This document shows positions 10,108 to 18,930 of a DNA stretch of 64,000 bases, in pieces. Origin of the DNA: Aquimarina sp. AU58 (GTDB lineage Bacteria > Bacteroidota > Bacteroidia > Flavobacteriales > Flavobacteriaceae); NCBI RefSeq assembly GCF_900312745.1, contig NZ_OMPD01000014.1, positions 2,046,001 through 2,110,000 of the forward strand, written 5' to 3'. A program made the position numbers and the translations under genes. The notes under the pieces were generated by a model. That model had not been told where the DNA came from. It saw nothing but the letters and a program-made list of their open reading frames with translations, and ran no database searches. Each line of letters opens with the position of its first letter. Within the stretch, counting starts at the first letter, position 1.

Positions 10108-10677
10108 GTGAGAGGGTTTAAAAATGAGTTAAAAAAGAGTATTATAAAGAACGAGACCCAAATAAAGGAACTTAAGGAAGGTAATGAATTTGTATACAGG
10201 CATTTGTATGAAATGCACTATAACGAATTGTGCTCCTATGTCTATAGTTTATCAAGGAATAAACAACAGGCAGAAGACGTTGTTCAGAACGTAATGCTTA
10301 AGATTTGGAAGAATAAAAAAAAATTAAATATTAATACTTCTATTAAGAGTTATTTATACAAAGCATGTTATTATGAATTGATAGATACTTATAATAAAAA
10401 TAAAAAAGAGTTAAGTTATATAGAACAAATACAAAAAAACACTTTAGATGTTTTTGTAGAGGAGGATACTGATTTTATCAAGAATAAAATAAACCTTGTT
10501 CAGGCCGAAATCGAAAAACTTCCTCCAAAATGTAAAGAGGTATTTGTTTTAAATAAAATTCAGGGATTTAAATATAAAGAAGTAGCAGAACAATTAGATA
10601 TTTCGATAAAAACCGTTGAAGCTCAAATGTCAAAAGCTATGTCAAGAATTAAAGAAGCCCTAGAGCCTGTTGACTAG
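10108..10677 (+). CDS. RNA polymerase ECF sigma-70 factor (FecI-like)
   Basis: 189 residues. Sigma region 2 (about 28-95) contains HYNELCSYVYSLSRNKQQAEDVVQNV and LKIWKN. Region 4 (about 130-185) contains LPPKCKEVFVLNKIQGFKYKEVAEQLDISIKTVEAQM. The start is a GTG at 10108; the first ATG in frame lies inside region 2 and is too late. It is transcribed away from the FecR gene across a 105-base spacer that must hold both promoters. I infer that it directs transcription of the SusC/SusD operon and perhaps of fecR. Confidence 0.92.
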   Translation: MRGFKNELKKSIIKNETQIKELKEGNEFVYRHLYEMHYNELCSYVYSLSRNKQQAEDVVQNVMLKIWKNKKKLNINTSIKSYLYKACYYELIDTYNKNKKELSYIEQIQKNTLDVFVEEDTDFIKNKINLVQAEIEKLPPKCKEVFVLNKIQGFKYKEVAEQLDISIKTVEAQMSKAMSRIKEALEPVD

Positions 10678-10728
10678 AATATTTCTTATTTAAAAAAAAT
10701 ACTTCCAAACTCATTCGTACTTAGATAC

Positions 10729-11883
10729 TTATTTTCTTAACGTATATATTCCGAAAATAGGGCCTATACTTAAAAATACATAAAGCATAGTGTTATCTAA
10801 TTTTCCTGTTAAAAAAGATAATAGCTGAATACTAATTATAGTAATGGCAAATCCAATACAATTGATAATTGTAAGAGCAGTACCTCTTAATTCTGGCGGC
10901 ACAGCGGCAGCTACCATTGTTGAGAATTGAGGAGAATCGGAAATGACTAACATTCCCCAAATACATAAAGCAATTAAAAATAATTCGGGTGGTAATAGGA
11001 AAAGCAGGGGAGAAGCAAGGCAAAATATTCCAGAAATTAATAATGAATTATATGCTACTTTTCTACTTCCGGTTTTTAATGAAATCAAACCACCCAGAAT
11101 ACAAGAAATAAAACCAACACCTATAATGATAAAAGACCAAAATGGCACTGGTAGTTGTATAGATTGTAAGCGAGAATACGTTTTAAGAATAATAGGGATA
11201 AATCCCCAAAATGCATAGAGTTCCCACATATGCCCAAAATATCCAAAAGCAGCTTTTTTAAAACTGGGGATGTTAAAAAGTTGTGTAACTATCCCAAGCT
11301 GAAGCTTAGAAACAAGTTTTCTGTATGGACCATCCGGAACCAAAAACCACATTGCTGATCCTCCAACAAATGCTAAAATAGATGTACTAATAATTACTGC
11401 TTTATAATCACTACTCCAGGAAAATTGATTAATTAAGTGAGGAAAAGCTGTTCCTAATACCAAAGCACCTACAAGATATCCAAGCGCTTTACCGAGCCCA
11501 TCTTTATAATAATCAGAAGCTATTTTCATACCAATAGGGTATATTCCAGCAAGGAAAAAACCAGTACCAAACCTTGCTGTAAGTAAATTAAAAACTGTGA
11601 TGTCAGGAATAAGCAATGATAGATTACTTAGCCCTCCTAAAAAAGCACAAATCATAAATATACGAGAAGGAGAAAACCGATCGGCTAATGTTAACAAAGC
11701 AAATGTAAGTGTTCCTACAATAAACCCGAATTGCACAAAAGATAAAAGATACCCCAGGATATTAAATCCCGCATTAAACTGAGAGGCAAGGTCATCGATA
11801 ACAGCATTACCAGCAAACCATAGCGAAGTACAAAAAAACTGCGAAATGATAATTACCGGGAGTATGTAGAATTTTGATTTCAA
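10729..11883 (-). CDS. MFS transporter
   Basis: 384 residues, almost entirely hydrophobic, with about 12 predicted membrane segments, which is the major facilitator layout. The first helix reads ILPVIIISQFFCTSLWFAGNAV, and a loop after helix 2 reads LADRFSPSRIFM, the position of the family signature A. The only usable start is a TTG at 11883, four bases after the stop of the upstream CBM9-like gene, so the pair should be translationally linked. The substrate is not evident. A sugar or an organic anion is possible given the neighbour, but this is only context. Confidence 0.85.
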   Translation of the reverse strand: MKSKFYILPVIIISQFFCTSLWFAGNAVIDDLASQFNAGFNILGYLLSFVQFGFIVGTLTFALLTLADRFSPSRIFMICAFLGGLSNLSLLIPDITVFNLLTARFGTGFFLAGIYPIGMKIASDYYKDGLGKALGYLVGALVLGTAFPHLINQFSWSSDYKAVIISTSILAFVGGSAMWFLVPDGPYRKLVSKLQLGIVTQLFNIPSFKKAAFGYFGHMWELYAFWGFIPIILKTYSRLQSIQLPVPFWSFIIIGVGFISCILGGLISLKTGSRKVAYNSLLISGIFCLASPLLFLLPPELFLIALCIWGMLVISDSPQFSTMVAAAVPPELRGTALTIINCIGFAITIISIQLLSFLTGKLDNTMLYVFLSIGPIFGIYTLRK

Positions 11884-11887
11884 TATG

Positions 11888-12682
11888 TTATTCTTCTAAA
11901 ATGATTGTGCCAAAAATATCGGCATTAATCCATCCCAGGTTTTTTTCTTCTCCCGGGATAAAAACAGAACCAATAAAATTTTCTCTTTCTTTGCTGCCAT
12001 CATTATCATTATAAGCAATAGCGAAACCTAATTTCTGATCTTTTTTTAGGATCATTGGATCATTAACTTTTCCTTCTTCATAAGTATCATCATATACAAT
12101 AATCTCAAATTCCCATACCGATACATCACCATTAGTAACACGTTTAGAACTAACATGATTGTTATATAGTAAAGGTTTTTTATGTTTATCCAAATCCACC
12201 ACATTTCCATCTAATGCTACATGATATGCAAATGCATTATTAGAATATTGATGATCCCCACCAGAGTTATCTGCGTCAATAAAAATTTCTACACAATCAT
12301 CATCCCACCATAAACTTAACGGATCTTTATTTTGATCGAATAAAACATCATCTTTGATTTCGACTAATACATATAAGGCTTCTGGAGTCCAGACCACTTT
12401 ATATCTTCCAAAAAAATCATTAAAGGTATAAGGTGCCCCTAACCATCTTTGATCAAAACCATACCAGGTAGCTTCTTTCCATATTGGGTCATTCATTATG
12501 CCATCTAGTTTAGGGACAATTACTGCTTTTTTAACTTTTCTGATTTGATGATCAATTTTAACGTTCTGTTTTCGTAAATCCTTTTGATCTAGGATTGCCA
12601 GTTCGTCATTAGTCGAGTTAGGAAGGTTTTTTTTACAGCTTAGTATAAATAATAAAATGAATAATAAAAGTATTCTTTTCAT
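11888..12682 (-). CDS. CBM9-like carbohydrate-binding lipoprotein
   Basis: 264 residues from the ATG at 12682 (the upstream in-frame TTG adds a poor N-terminus). The lipobox is LFILSC. The body matches the CBM9-like / DOMON-type sugar-binding sandwich: KLDGIMNDPIWKEATW, VVWTPEALYVLVEIKDD, SLWWDDDCVEIFIDADNSGG and VWEFEIIVYDD. The family binds reducing-end sugars or serves as an extracellular recognition domain. It is co-transcribed with the MFS gene. No catalytic domain is attached. Confidence 0.85.
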   Translation of the reverse strand: MKRILLLFILLFILSCKKNLPNSTNDELAILDQKDLRKQNVKIDHQIRKVKKAVIVPKLDGIMNDPIWKEATWYGFDQRWLGAPYTFNDFFGRYKVVWTPEALYVLVEIKDDVLFDQNKDPLSLWWDDDCVEIFIDADNSGGDHQYSNNAFAYHVALDGNVVDLDKHKKPLLYNNHVSSKRVTNGDVSVWEFEIIVYDDTYEEGKVNDPMILKKDQKLGFAIAYNDNDGSKERENFIGSVFIPGEEKNLGWINADIFGTIILEE

Positions 12683-12724
12683 AATGAGATTTAGTGACAT
12701 AATCATGATAAATGTAGTGAACAA

Positions 12725-13214
12725 AATTTAAAAATTAGTTGTAGCATATAAATAAGTAATAATCATTTGTATTTCTAACGGTAAATTACGGGATAACCAG
12801 AAATAGATATTTTATATTCATATGATATTAAAAAATGTATTAAGTTAAGTTTTGATTTTAGGAAACATTCAATAAAGCTTAATACCTTATTTTAAAATAA
12901 AATACTAGGTTATGTTTTTGTTTTGTGTAAGTAATAAAAGAATGAAATAAGAGATATATAGACAGAAATTAGGTGCTAAATAATAAAAGGAGCTTTTGGT
13001 TATTACTGTTTAGGAAGAAAAAATATTGCTATTTTCATGTTTAATCGTATTAGTGTATACCTTGCTAAAGATACAATAAGAAAATATTTTCTTTTAAAAC
13101 AGACGATATACATGTCTTTTGAGTAATATTCTAGAATTTCATACTTCATTTTAGAATGAAATAAAAAAAATATAGCTGCTTTACTTTTGCGTTACACAGA
13201 AACCAATAAGTAGA
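12725..13214. other. Intergenic region, divergent promoters
   Basis: The gap separates the CBM9/MFS operon from the divergent osmC-type gene. It is very AT-rich. A -7-like element TACTTTTG lies at 13182-13189, 25 bases before the osmC start, without a good TTTG partner. A short palindrome TTCATT-TTAG-AATGAA lies at 13145-13160, just upstream, and could be an operator. Nothing else is recognisable. Confidence 0.5.
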
Positions 13215-13670
13215 ATGAAACACTCGGCAAGAATATTTTGGAAGAAAAATCAACATGAAATATTTAAGGATGGGAAATATAGCAGGGTACATGCCTGGCA
13301 TTTTGATGGAGGTGCAGAAGTACTTGCTTCTTCTTCTCCAGACATAATTCCCACTCCAATGTCTGATGCATCTGTGGTAGACCCTGAAGAAGCGTTTTTA
13401 GCATCCGTTTCGAGTTGTCATATGCTTTTTTTTCTTTCTATTGCTTCGAAGAAAAAATACGTTGTAGAGCGTTATGAAGATTACCCTGTAGGGCTGTTAA
13501 AAGAAATAAAAGGGAAAAAAGCAATTACTACGATTACATTATCTCCTAAGGTAATTTTTAATGGAAACTCTCCTTCAATAAAAACTATAGAGCAAATGCA
13601 TAATCTAGCACATTCTAATTGCTTTATCGCAAACTCTATCAAAGCCAATATTCAAATTAAACTAATATAA
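13215..13670 (+). CDS. OsmC/Ohr family peroxide-handling protein
   Basis: 151 residues, the usual length for OsmC proteins. The two redox cysteines expected in the family are present: C68 in LASVSSCHML and C136 in AHSNCFIANS. OsmC proteins are thiol-dependent peroxidases that act on organic hydroperoxides in the cytoplasm. It leads a short cluster with an ACT protein 8 bases downstream and a DinB protein. The link with those is unknown. Confidence 0.88.
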   Translation: MKHSARIFWKKNQHEIFKDGKYSRVHAWHFDGGAEVLASSSPDIIPTPMSDASVVDPEEAFLASVSSCHMLFFLSIASKKKYVVERYEDYPVGLLKEIKGKKAITTITLSPKVIFNGNSPSIKTIEQMHNLAHSNCFIANSIKANIQIKLI

Positions 13671-13678
13671 AATCAAGT

Positions 13679-14071
13679 ATGAGAAATTTAGCAATCAAGT
13701 TAGACAACAAACCTGGAGCTTTGGCCGAAATGGGAGAAGTATTAGGGAATGCTGGAGTAAGCCTTGAAGGAGGAGGTGTTTTTGTGCATAACAATATAGG
13801 TGTAGCCAATTTTTTGGTAGAAGATGCAGAAAAAGGAAAGAAAGCATTAGAATCTTATGGGGTTGAAGTATTTGCGATCAATAAAGTACTTATTCAGAAA
13901 TTAGACCAGGAAGTGCCCGGACAGTTAGGGAAAATTTGCCGTTTAATGGAAAAAAATAATATTAATATAATAACACAATATAGTGATCACGATAATCAGT
14001 TAATATTAGTTGTAGACGATCATGAAAAAGGCAAAGTCGTTTCAGAGAATTGGAGTAGAGAAATATATTAA
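13679..14071 (+). CDS. ACT-domain protein
   Basis: 130 residues. The N-terminal half is an ACT module (IKLDNKPGALAEMGEVLGNAGVSLEGGG) and a second, weaker ACT-like half follows (LDQEVPGQLGKICRLMEKNNINI). ACT domains bind amino acids or other small ligands and here stand alone, without a catalytic domain. Its own function is unknown. It lies 8 bases after the OsmC gene, and the next gene begins 7 bases after its stop, so the three are probably one operon. Confidence 0.8.
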   Translation: MRNLAIKLDNKPGALAEMGEVLGNAGVSLEGGGVFVHNNIGVANFLVEDAEKGKKALESYGVEVFAINKVLIQKLDQEVPGQLGKICRLMEKNNINIITQYSDHDNQLILVVDDHEKGKVVSENWSREIY

Positions 14072-14078
14072 AACACAC

Positions 14079-14552
14079 ATGATGAATTCGATAGATATTA
14101 TTTTATTAAACTGTTCAGAAACAAGAAGACGAAGTGTTAAACTTTGGAAAGGAATACCAGAAGAATATTTTGATTGGAAACCAGATAAAAACGCTTTTTC
14201 TATTATTGAAATGATTAGACATGTATTAGAAACCGAACATTTATTTCATAAAATAATTGACAATAGAGGAAATCTGGGGGATTATCATTCACCATGGCAA
14301 GGAATGAAATATGAGGATCTGGAGTTTGAGCTAGAGATGGCAAAGAGTTATAGAAAGAATTTTCTTAATATGATAGAAGGGGTAACAGAGGCAGATCTTG
14401 AAAACATAAGAATAGAAAGAACAGAAGTAGGACAGAGCAAAAAACTTGGTGACTATCTCAATAGAATTGTGTTTCATGAAGCAGTGCATATGGGGCAGAT
14501 GCTTGATTATTTGAGAACACTTGGAGTAAAAAGACCTAAAATATGGGATTGA
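14079..14552 (+). CDS. DinB-like metal-binding protein
   Basis: 157 residues from the first of two adjacent ATGs (14079, 14082). A longer reading from 14022 would overlap the ACT gene by 50 bases and is rejected. Features of the DinB four-helix bundle are visible: EMIRHVLETEHLFH, which gives a likely metal histidine, and the C-terminal HEAVHMGQMLDYLRTLG with two more. Members of this superfamily include bacillithiol S-transferases and uncharacterised thiol-linked enzymes. A thiol or redox role would fit the OsmC neighbour, but that is inference. Confidence 0.82.
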   Translation: MMNSIDIILLNCSETRRRSVKLWKGIPEEYFDWKPDKNAFSIIEMIRHVLETEHLFHKIIDNRGNLGDYHSPWQGMKYEDLEFELEMAKSYRKNFLNMIEGVTEADLENIRIERTEVGQSKKLGDYLNRIVFHEAVHMGQMLDYLRTLGVKRPKIWD

Positions 14553-14649
14553 AAATGATGATATCGGTTATATTATAGTAAATTCAAGGCACAAATGGTA
14601 TTGTATTAGTTTTGTGTATTGAAACCAGATCATATTGTGATAATAGTTA

Positions 14650-15339
14650 ATGGAAGAGTTTGAAAATAAATTTGCTGAAATTGCCTCTTTATTAGGGGAT
14701 AAATCTCGATCTGTCATGCTATGGTGTTTACTTGATGGTAGAGCATATACAGCTCTTGAGTTGTCTGTATGTGCCAATATCTCTGCACAATCAGCAAGTA
14801 ATCATTTAAAAAAAATGATTCAGGCTAATATATTGCAGGTAGAAAAACAAGGAAGACATCGCTATTATAAGTATGCGACTTCAGAAGTGGCTCAAGTTAT
14901 TGAATCTATGGCTGGGCTAGTATCTATGAATGATAAATATACCAGAACTAAAAAACCAGAACTTAATGGTATAACATATGCCAGAACCTGTTATGATCAT
15001 TTGGCAGGGGAAATAGGTGTAAAAATCACTGATGCCTTACTGGATAATGGTATGTTAGAAATTGTAGAACGAACCTATAAAATTACTTCTATAGGAAAGA
15101 GTTGGTTTCAAGATGTTGGTATTAATATCGATGATGTAATGTCACAAAAACGATCTTTTGCCCATCTGTGCTTAGATTGGAGTGAACGTAGACATCATCT
15201 GGCAGGTGCACTGGGGGCTTCTTTTCTTACGATGATGTTGCAAAATGACTGGATACGAAGGAAGAAAGATTCTAGAGAGATTTTGATAACAGGAAAAGGA
15301 AAGCTAGAATTGAAAACAAGACTAAATCTGGATATATAA
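14650..15339 (+). CDS. ArsR-family winged-helix transcriptional regulator
   Basis: 229 residues. The winged helix is at about residues 1-95: IASLLGDKSRSVMLWCLLDG, then the recognition region NISAQSASNHLKKMIQANIL and the wing QGRHRYYKY. This is ArsR-type. The extra C-terminal half (about 100-229) has CYDHLAGEIGVKITDALLD and CLDWSERRHHLAGALGASF, seen in the long ArsR-like proteins of Bacteroidetes. There is a cysteine in the recognition region (SVCANIS), but a metal or ligand site cannot be assigned. It lies 97 bases after the DinB gene and ends at a strong terminator. Confidence 0.85.
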   Translation: MEEFENKFAEIASLLGDKSRSVMLWCLLDGRAYTALELSVCANISAQSASNHLKKMIQANILQVEKQGRHRYYKYATSEVAQVIESMAGLVSMNDKYTRTKKPELNGITYARTCYDHLAGEIGVKITDALLDNGMLEIVERTYKITSIGKSWFQDVGINIDDVMSQKRSFAHLCLDWSERRHHLAGALGASFLTMMLQNDWIRRKKDSREILITGKGKLELKTRLNLDI

Positions 15340-15372
15340 AAACCGCCTTTTTATTATTTAAAAGGCGGTTTC
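15338..15372. terminator. Bidirectional terminator between convergent arsR-type and fadE genes
   Basis: A perfect AACCGCCTTT / AAAGGCGGTT stem (15341-15370) with a loop of about 10 bases. A run of T follows on the minus strand and a weaker one on the plus strand, so it can serve both converging units. Confidence 0.85.
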
Positions 15373-15424
15373 TTATGATAAAATTAAACACATCACAATG
15401 TTTTGTGTTCTTTTATTCTATTGA

Positions 15425-17236
15425 TTACCCAATAAAATACCCGTTTTCTTTGGCAATTTTATCAGCAATTTTGATTCTTAATGCAACTACATTTGGTTGA
15501 TTCGCATATTTAGTAAAACGCTTAAGTCCCATTAGCATCATTCGTTGTTCATCTCCTTCTGCAAAAGAAACTATTCCTTCTTTTCCCTTTCTAATAATGA
15601 TATCTACCGCATTGTATAAATATAATTGAGACATTGCTATTTGAGTCTCCTGAGCTTCTTCACCAAAACGTTTTGCATTTTTCTCGGTACGTAAGATTGT
15701 AGATTCAGCCATGTAAATTTCAATTAAAATATCTGAAGCAGCTAGTAACAACTGTTGATGATCCTCTAGTTGCGGTCCAAATTTTTGAACAGCAGCTCCT
15801 GCTACCATTAAGAATACCTTCTTAAGCTTAGCTATGATTTCTTTTTCTTCAGAAAATAAAACTGAATAATCAGGAGTGTCAAAAGATGGAATACCGGTAA
15901 GTTCATCTGCAACTTTCATGGCAGGTCCAAGAAGGTCTACATGACCTTTCATCGCTTTCTTTACTAACATTCCTACAGCAAGCATACGATTGATCTCGTT
16001 GGTACCTTCATAGATACGGGAGATACGAGCATCTCTCCATGCAGATTCCATTGGGGTGTCAGCAGAGAATCCCATACCACCAAAAATCTGCACACCTTCA
16101 TCAGTACAACTTTGTACGTCTTCAGAAACGGCAACTTTAAGAATAGAGCACTCGATCGCATATTCTTCGACACCTTTTAGTTCTGCTTCCTGATGTGTAT
16201 TTCCTTCCGCTTGACGGATAGCAATTCTATCTTCGATATTTTTTGCTGCTCTGTAACTGGCAGATTCATCGGCATATGTATTGGTAGCCATTTCAGCAAT
16301 TTTAGCTTTAATAGCACCAAAATTCATAATAGGTGTTTTAAACTGGATACGCTCATTAGCATATTTAGTTGCCTCACCAATCACACGACGTTGCGCATCA
16401 AGACAGGCAGCAGCAAGTTTGATACGACCTACATTTAATGCATTCATTGCAATTTTAAACCCATTACCTCTTTCTGATAACATGTTTTCTACCGGTACTT
16501 TGGTATCGCTAAAGAATACCTGGCGAGTAGAAGAGGAGTGAATACCTAGTTTCTTTTCTTCGTCACCGAGAGAAATTCCATTAGATGGATCATTTTCTAC
16601 AATAAATCCTGTAATATTTTTATCGTCTTCAATACGAGCAAAAACAATAAACAAACTACAGAAACCAGCATTAGATATCCACATTTTCTGTCCAGAAATC
16701 AAATAATGCGTTCCATCTTCAGAAAGAACGGCTTTTGTTTTACCAGAATTAGCATCTGATCCCGCACCTGGTTCTGTTAAGCAGTATGCTCCAAACCACT
16801 CACCAGTAGCAAGCTTAGGAACATATTTTTTCTTTTGCTCTTCATTACCATATAAGGTGATTGGCATAGTACCGATACCGGTATGAGCCCCAAAAGCAGT
16901 ACTAAACGATCCGGTAGCTCCAGAGATATAATCACAAACTAACATGGTAGATACGAATCCCATTCCTAGTCCATCATATGCTTCGGGTACAGAAACTCCT
17001 AAAAGTCCAAGTTCACCAGCTTTACGCATACACTCTTCTGTATATGCATAGTCTTTACTTTCGAATCGCTCCCAATGTGCCCATAGCTCACGATCTACAA
17101 ATTCTCTAGCGCTATCACGCATCATTCTTTGCTCCTCAGAAAAATCTTCTGGAGTAAATACATCTTCACAATTTGTTTCTTTAACAAGGAATTGTCCTCC
17201 TCTAAGAATATCTTTATTTATAGTTTTATCACTCAT
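15425..17236 (-). CDS. fadE: Acyl-CoA dehydrogenase, long (FadE/VLCAD-like) type
   Basis: 603 residues, longer than the usual 380 of short-chain enzymes and like Bacillus FadE or VLCAD with an added C-terminal helical domain. Flavin and substrate motifs are clear: YCLTEPGAGSDANSGKT, KMWISNAGFCSLFIVFA, and IYEGTNEINR near residue 410. The enzyme makes the trans-2-enoyl-CoA in beta-oxidation. It is the last gene of the fadN-fadA-fadE series, 80 bases after fadA, a spacer that carries inverted TAGTATTGAG-type motifs. Confidence 0.93.
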   Translation of the reverse strand: MSDKTINKDILRGGQFLVKETNCEDVFTPEDFSEEQRMMRDSAREFVDRELWAHWERFESKDYAYTEECMRKAGELGLLGVSVPEAYDGLGMGFVSTMLVCDYISGATGSFSTAFGAHTGIGTMPITLYGNEEQKKKYVPKLATGEWFGAYCLTEPGAGSDANSGKTKAVLSEDGTHYLISGQKMWISNAGFCSLFIVFARIEDDKNITGFIVENDPSNGISLGDEEKKLGIHSSSTRQVFFSDTKVPVENMLSERGNGFKIAMNALNVGRIKLAAACLDAQRRVIGEATKYANERIQFKTPIMNFGAIKAKIAEMATNTYADESASYRAAKNIEDRIAIRQAEGNTHQEAELKGVEEYAIECSILKVAVSEDVQSCTDEGVQIFGGMGFSADTPMESAWRDARISRIYEGTNEINRMLAVGMLVKKAMKGHVDLLGPAMKVADELTGIPSFDTPDYSVLFSEEKEIIAKLKKVFLMVAGAAVQKFGPQLEDHQQLLLAASDILIEIYMAESTILRTEKNAKRFGEEAQETQIAMSQLYLYNAVDIIIRKGKEGIVSFAEGDEQRMMLMGLKRFTKYANQPNVVALRIKIADKIAKENGYFIG

Positions 17237-17256
17237 TTTTTTAGTAAGGTTTTAGT

Positions 17257-17313
17257 AGTTAGTATTGAGGCCAATTAAAAATGTAATTTTTTAATACTTA
17301 GATCTCAATTCTA
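17257..17313. repeat. Inverted TAGTATTGAG pair without an enclosed gene
   Basis: TAGTATTGAG at 17260-17269 faces CTCAATTCTA at 17304-17313 (one mismatch from its reverse complement) in the fadA-fadE spacer. The same pair, in the same orientation, encloses the four-helix-bundle gene one spacer upstream (18515-18919). This may be an empty or deleted version of that cassette. Confidence 0.5.
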
Positions 17314-17316
17314 ATT

Positions 17317-18507
17317 TTAATTTAAAAATTCATAAATACCTGCGGCACCTTGCCCTGTACCTACACACATGGTTACCATTCCGTATTTACCTTTCATATC
17401 ACGTTTACGCATTTCGTCGAATAATTGAACCGAAAGTTTTGCTCCCGTACATCCTAGCGGGTGTCCTAATGCAATTGCGCCTCCATTAACATTTACGATA
17501 TCCTGATTGAGACTTAATTCTCTCATTACTGCAAGAGATTGAGAAGCAAAAGCTTCATTAAGTTCTATAAGTTCTACATCATCTTGTTTTAATCCGGCTT
17601 GTTTTAAAGCTTTCGGAATAGCTTTTACAGGGCCAATACCCATGATTCTTGGTTCTACACCGGCAGCGGCATAATTAACTAGTCTTGCAATAGGTTCAAG
17701 GTTTAGTTCTTTAACCATTTCTTCACTCATTACCATCACAAAAGCAGCACCATCACTCATTTGTGAAGAATTACCAGCAGTTACACTTCCTCCAGCTTCG
17801 AATACTGGCCTAAGTTTACCTAGCACTTCTTTACTGGTTCCTGCACGAGGTCCTTCATCTTTAGATACAGTATATGATTTTGTAGCTTTTTTTCCATTTT
17901 CATCAACGTAGATTTGTTCTACATTAATAGGAACTATTTGATCCTGAAAACGCTCTTCTGCTTGTGCTTTTAAGGCCTTCATATGAGAGTTGTATGCAAA
18001 TTCATCTTGATCTTCTCGAGATACTTTGAATTGGTGAGCAACTGCTTCTGCAGTATTACCCATTCCCCAGTAATAATCTTCATGTCCTGATTTGGCTAAG
18101 TCATAATTAAGTTCTGTCTTATACCCTGTCATAGGAACTGCGCTCATGCTTTCTGCTCCACCTGCAATAATGCAATCTGCCATTCCAGATTGTATTTTGG
18201 CTGTTGCAATACCAATAGTTTCTATTCCTGATGAACAAAATCTATTTACCGTTACTCCGGGAACATCAACAGAATTTAACCCCATTAATGAGATTAAACG
18301 CGCCATATTTAACCCTTGAGACCCTTCGGGCATGGCATTACCAACAATTACATCGTCGATACGTGCTTTGTCAAGGTTAGGAAGCTCTTTCATCATATGT
18401 GCTATGGTTTCGGCTGCCAATTCATCTGTCCTTTTAAACCTGAACACCCCGCGAGGAGCTTTTCCTACGGCTGTTCTATATGCTTTTACTATATATGCTG
18501 TTTTCAT
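17317..18507 (-). CDS. fadA: Acetyl-CoA C-acyltransferase (3-ketoacyl-CoA thiolase)
   Basis: 396 residues with all thiolase signatures: the nucleophile cysteine near residue 90 (NRFCSSGIETIG), NEAFASQSLAV, GGAIALGHPLGCTGA near 345, and the C-terminal acid/base cysteine in TMCVGTGQGAAG near 380. It carries out the last step of beta-oxidation, releasing acetyl-CoA. The gene lies between fadN and fadE but is separated from fadN by a four-helix-bundle gene. Confidence 0.95.
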   Translation of the reverse strand: MKTAYIVKAYRTAVGKAPRGVFRFKRTDELAAETIAHMMKELPNLDKARIDDVIVGNAMPEGSQGLNMARLISLMGLNSVDVPGVTVNRFCSSGIETIGIATAKIQSGMADCIIAGGAESMSAVPMTGYKTELNYDLAKSGHEDYYWGMGNTAEAVAHQFKVSREDQDEFAYNSHMKALKAQAEERFQDQIVPINVEQIYVDENGKKATKSYTVSKDEGPRAGTSKEVLGKLRPVFEAGGSVTAGNSSQMSDGAAFVMVMSEEMVKELNLEPIARLVNYAAAGVEPRIMGIGPVKAIPKALKQAGLKQDDVELIELNEAFASQSLAVMRELSLNQDIVNVNGGAIALGHPLGCTGAKLSVQLFDEMRKRDMKGKYGMVTMCVGTGQGAAGIYEFLN

Positions 18508-18514
18508 TGTTTTA

Positions 18515-18547
18515 TAGTATTGAGTATTGAGATGTTAGTATTGAGAT
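18515..18547. repeat. TAGTATTGAG repeats on the downstream side of the four-helix-bundle gene
   Basis: Plus-strand TAGTATTGAG at 18515-18524 is followed by TATTGAGAT and by TTAGTATTGAG at 18535-18545, so the motif occurs three times in 33 bases. The inverse motif CTCAATACTA stands at 18910-18919 on the other side of the gene. Confidence 0.6.
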
Positions 18548-18898
18548 TTATAATCTTTTTTGAAAAGAATAATTCATTTTCTGTATTTCAATACATAATT
18601 CAATAACATGTTCTACTTTTTCTTTACTTATTATATTTAATTCTATTACTAATATTAATTGTGTATGGAGTTCATAGCACGAACCATTAGCAATACTTAA
18701 AAAATGTTTAAATTCTTTACTTGAATTTCTTCCAGCACCTTCAGCAATGTTAGAAGAAACAGAAATAGCACTACGTTTTATTTGAGAAACTAAGCCATAT
18801 TTTTCATTAGATGGAAGCTGACTGGTAAGTTGATATACAGATTTGGCTAAATCAATTGATTTTTTCCATATTTTCAAATCTTCAACTTTGTGCATCAT
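18548..18898 (-). CDS. Four-helix-bundle protein (23S rRNA intervening-sequence family)
   Basis: 116 residues with the family features: LKIWKKSIDLAKSVYQLT, LPSNEKYGLVSQIKRSAISV, SSNIAEGAGRNSSKEF and a final helix. The family was first seen inside 23S rRNA intervening sequences and forms a pentameric basic bundle; its function is not settled. Here it sits alone inside a fatty-acid operon, flanked by inverted TAGTATTGAG / CTCAATACTA motifs. A mobile-cassette origin is my inference. Its start is one of two adjacent ATGs. Confidence 0.88.
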   Translation of the reverse strand: MMHKVEDLKIWKKSIDLAKSVYQLTSQLPSNEKYGLVSQIKRSAISVSSNIAEGAGRNSSKEFKHFLSIANGSCYELHTQLILVIELNIISKEKVEHVIELCIEIQKMNYSFQKRL

Positions 18899-18902
18899 TT
18901 AT

Positions 18903-18930
18903 CTAATTACTCAATACTAAATTCTCCATA
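18903..18930. repeat. CTCAATACTA repeat on the upstream side of the four-helix-bundle gene
   Basis: CTCAATACTA at 18910-18919 is the exact reverse complement of the TAGTATTGAG at 18515-18524, and a weaker CTCCATACTAA overlaps the fadN stop codon. Together with 18515-18547 it brackets the four-helix-bundle gene. Confidence 0.6.

Noticed and set aside
13038..13127. 29-codon plus-strand frame upstream of osmC
   Set aside because: No signal, family or leader pattern; likely by chance in AT-rich sequence.
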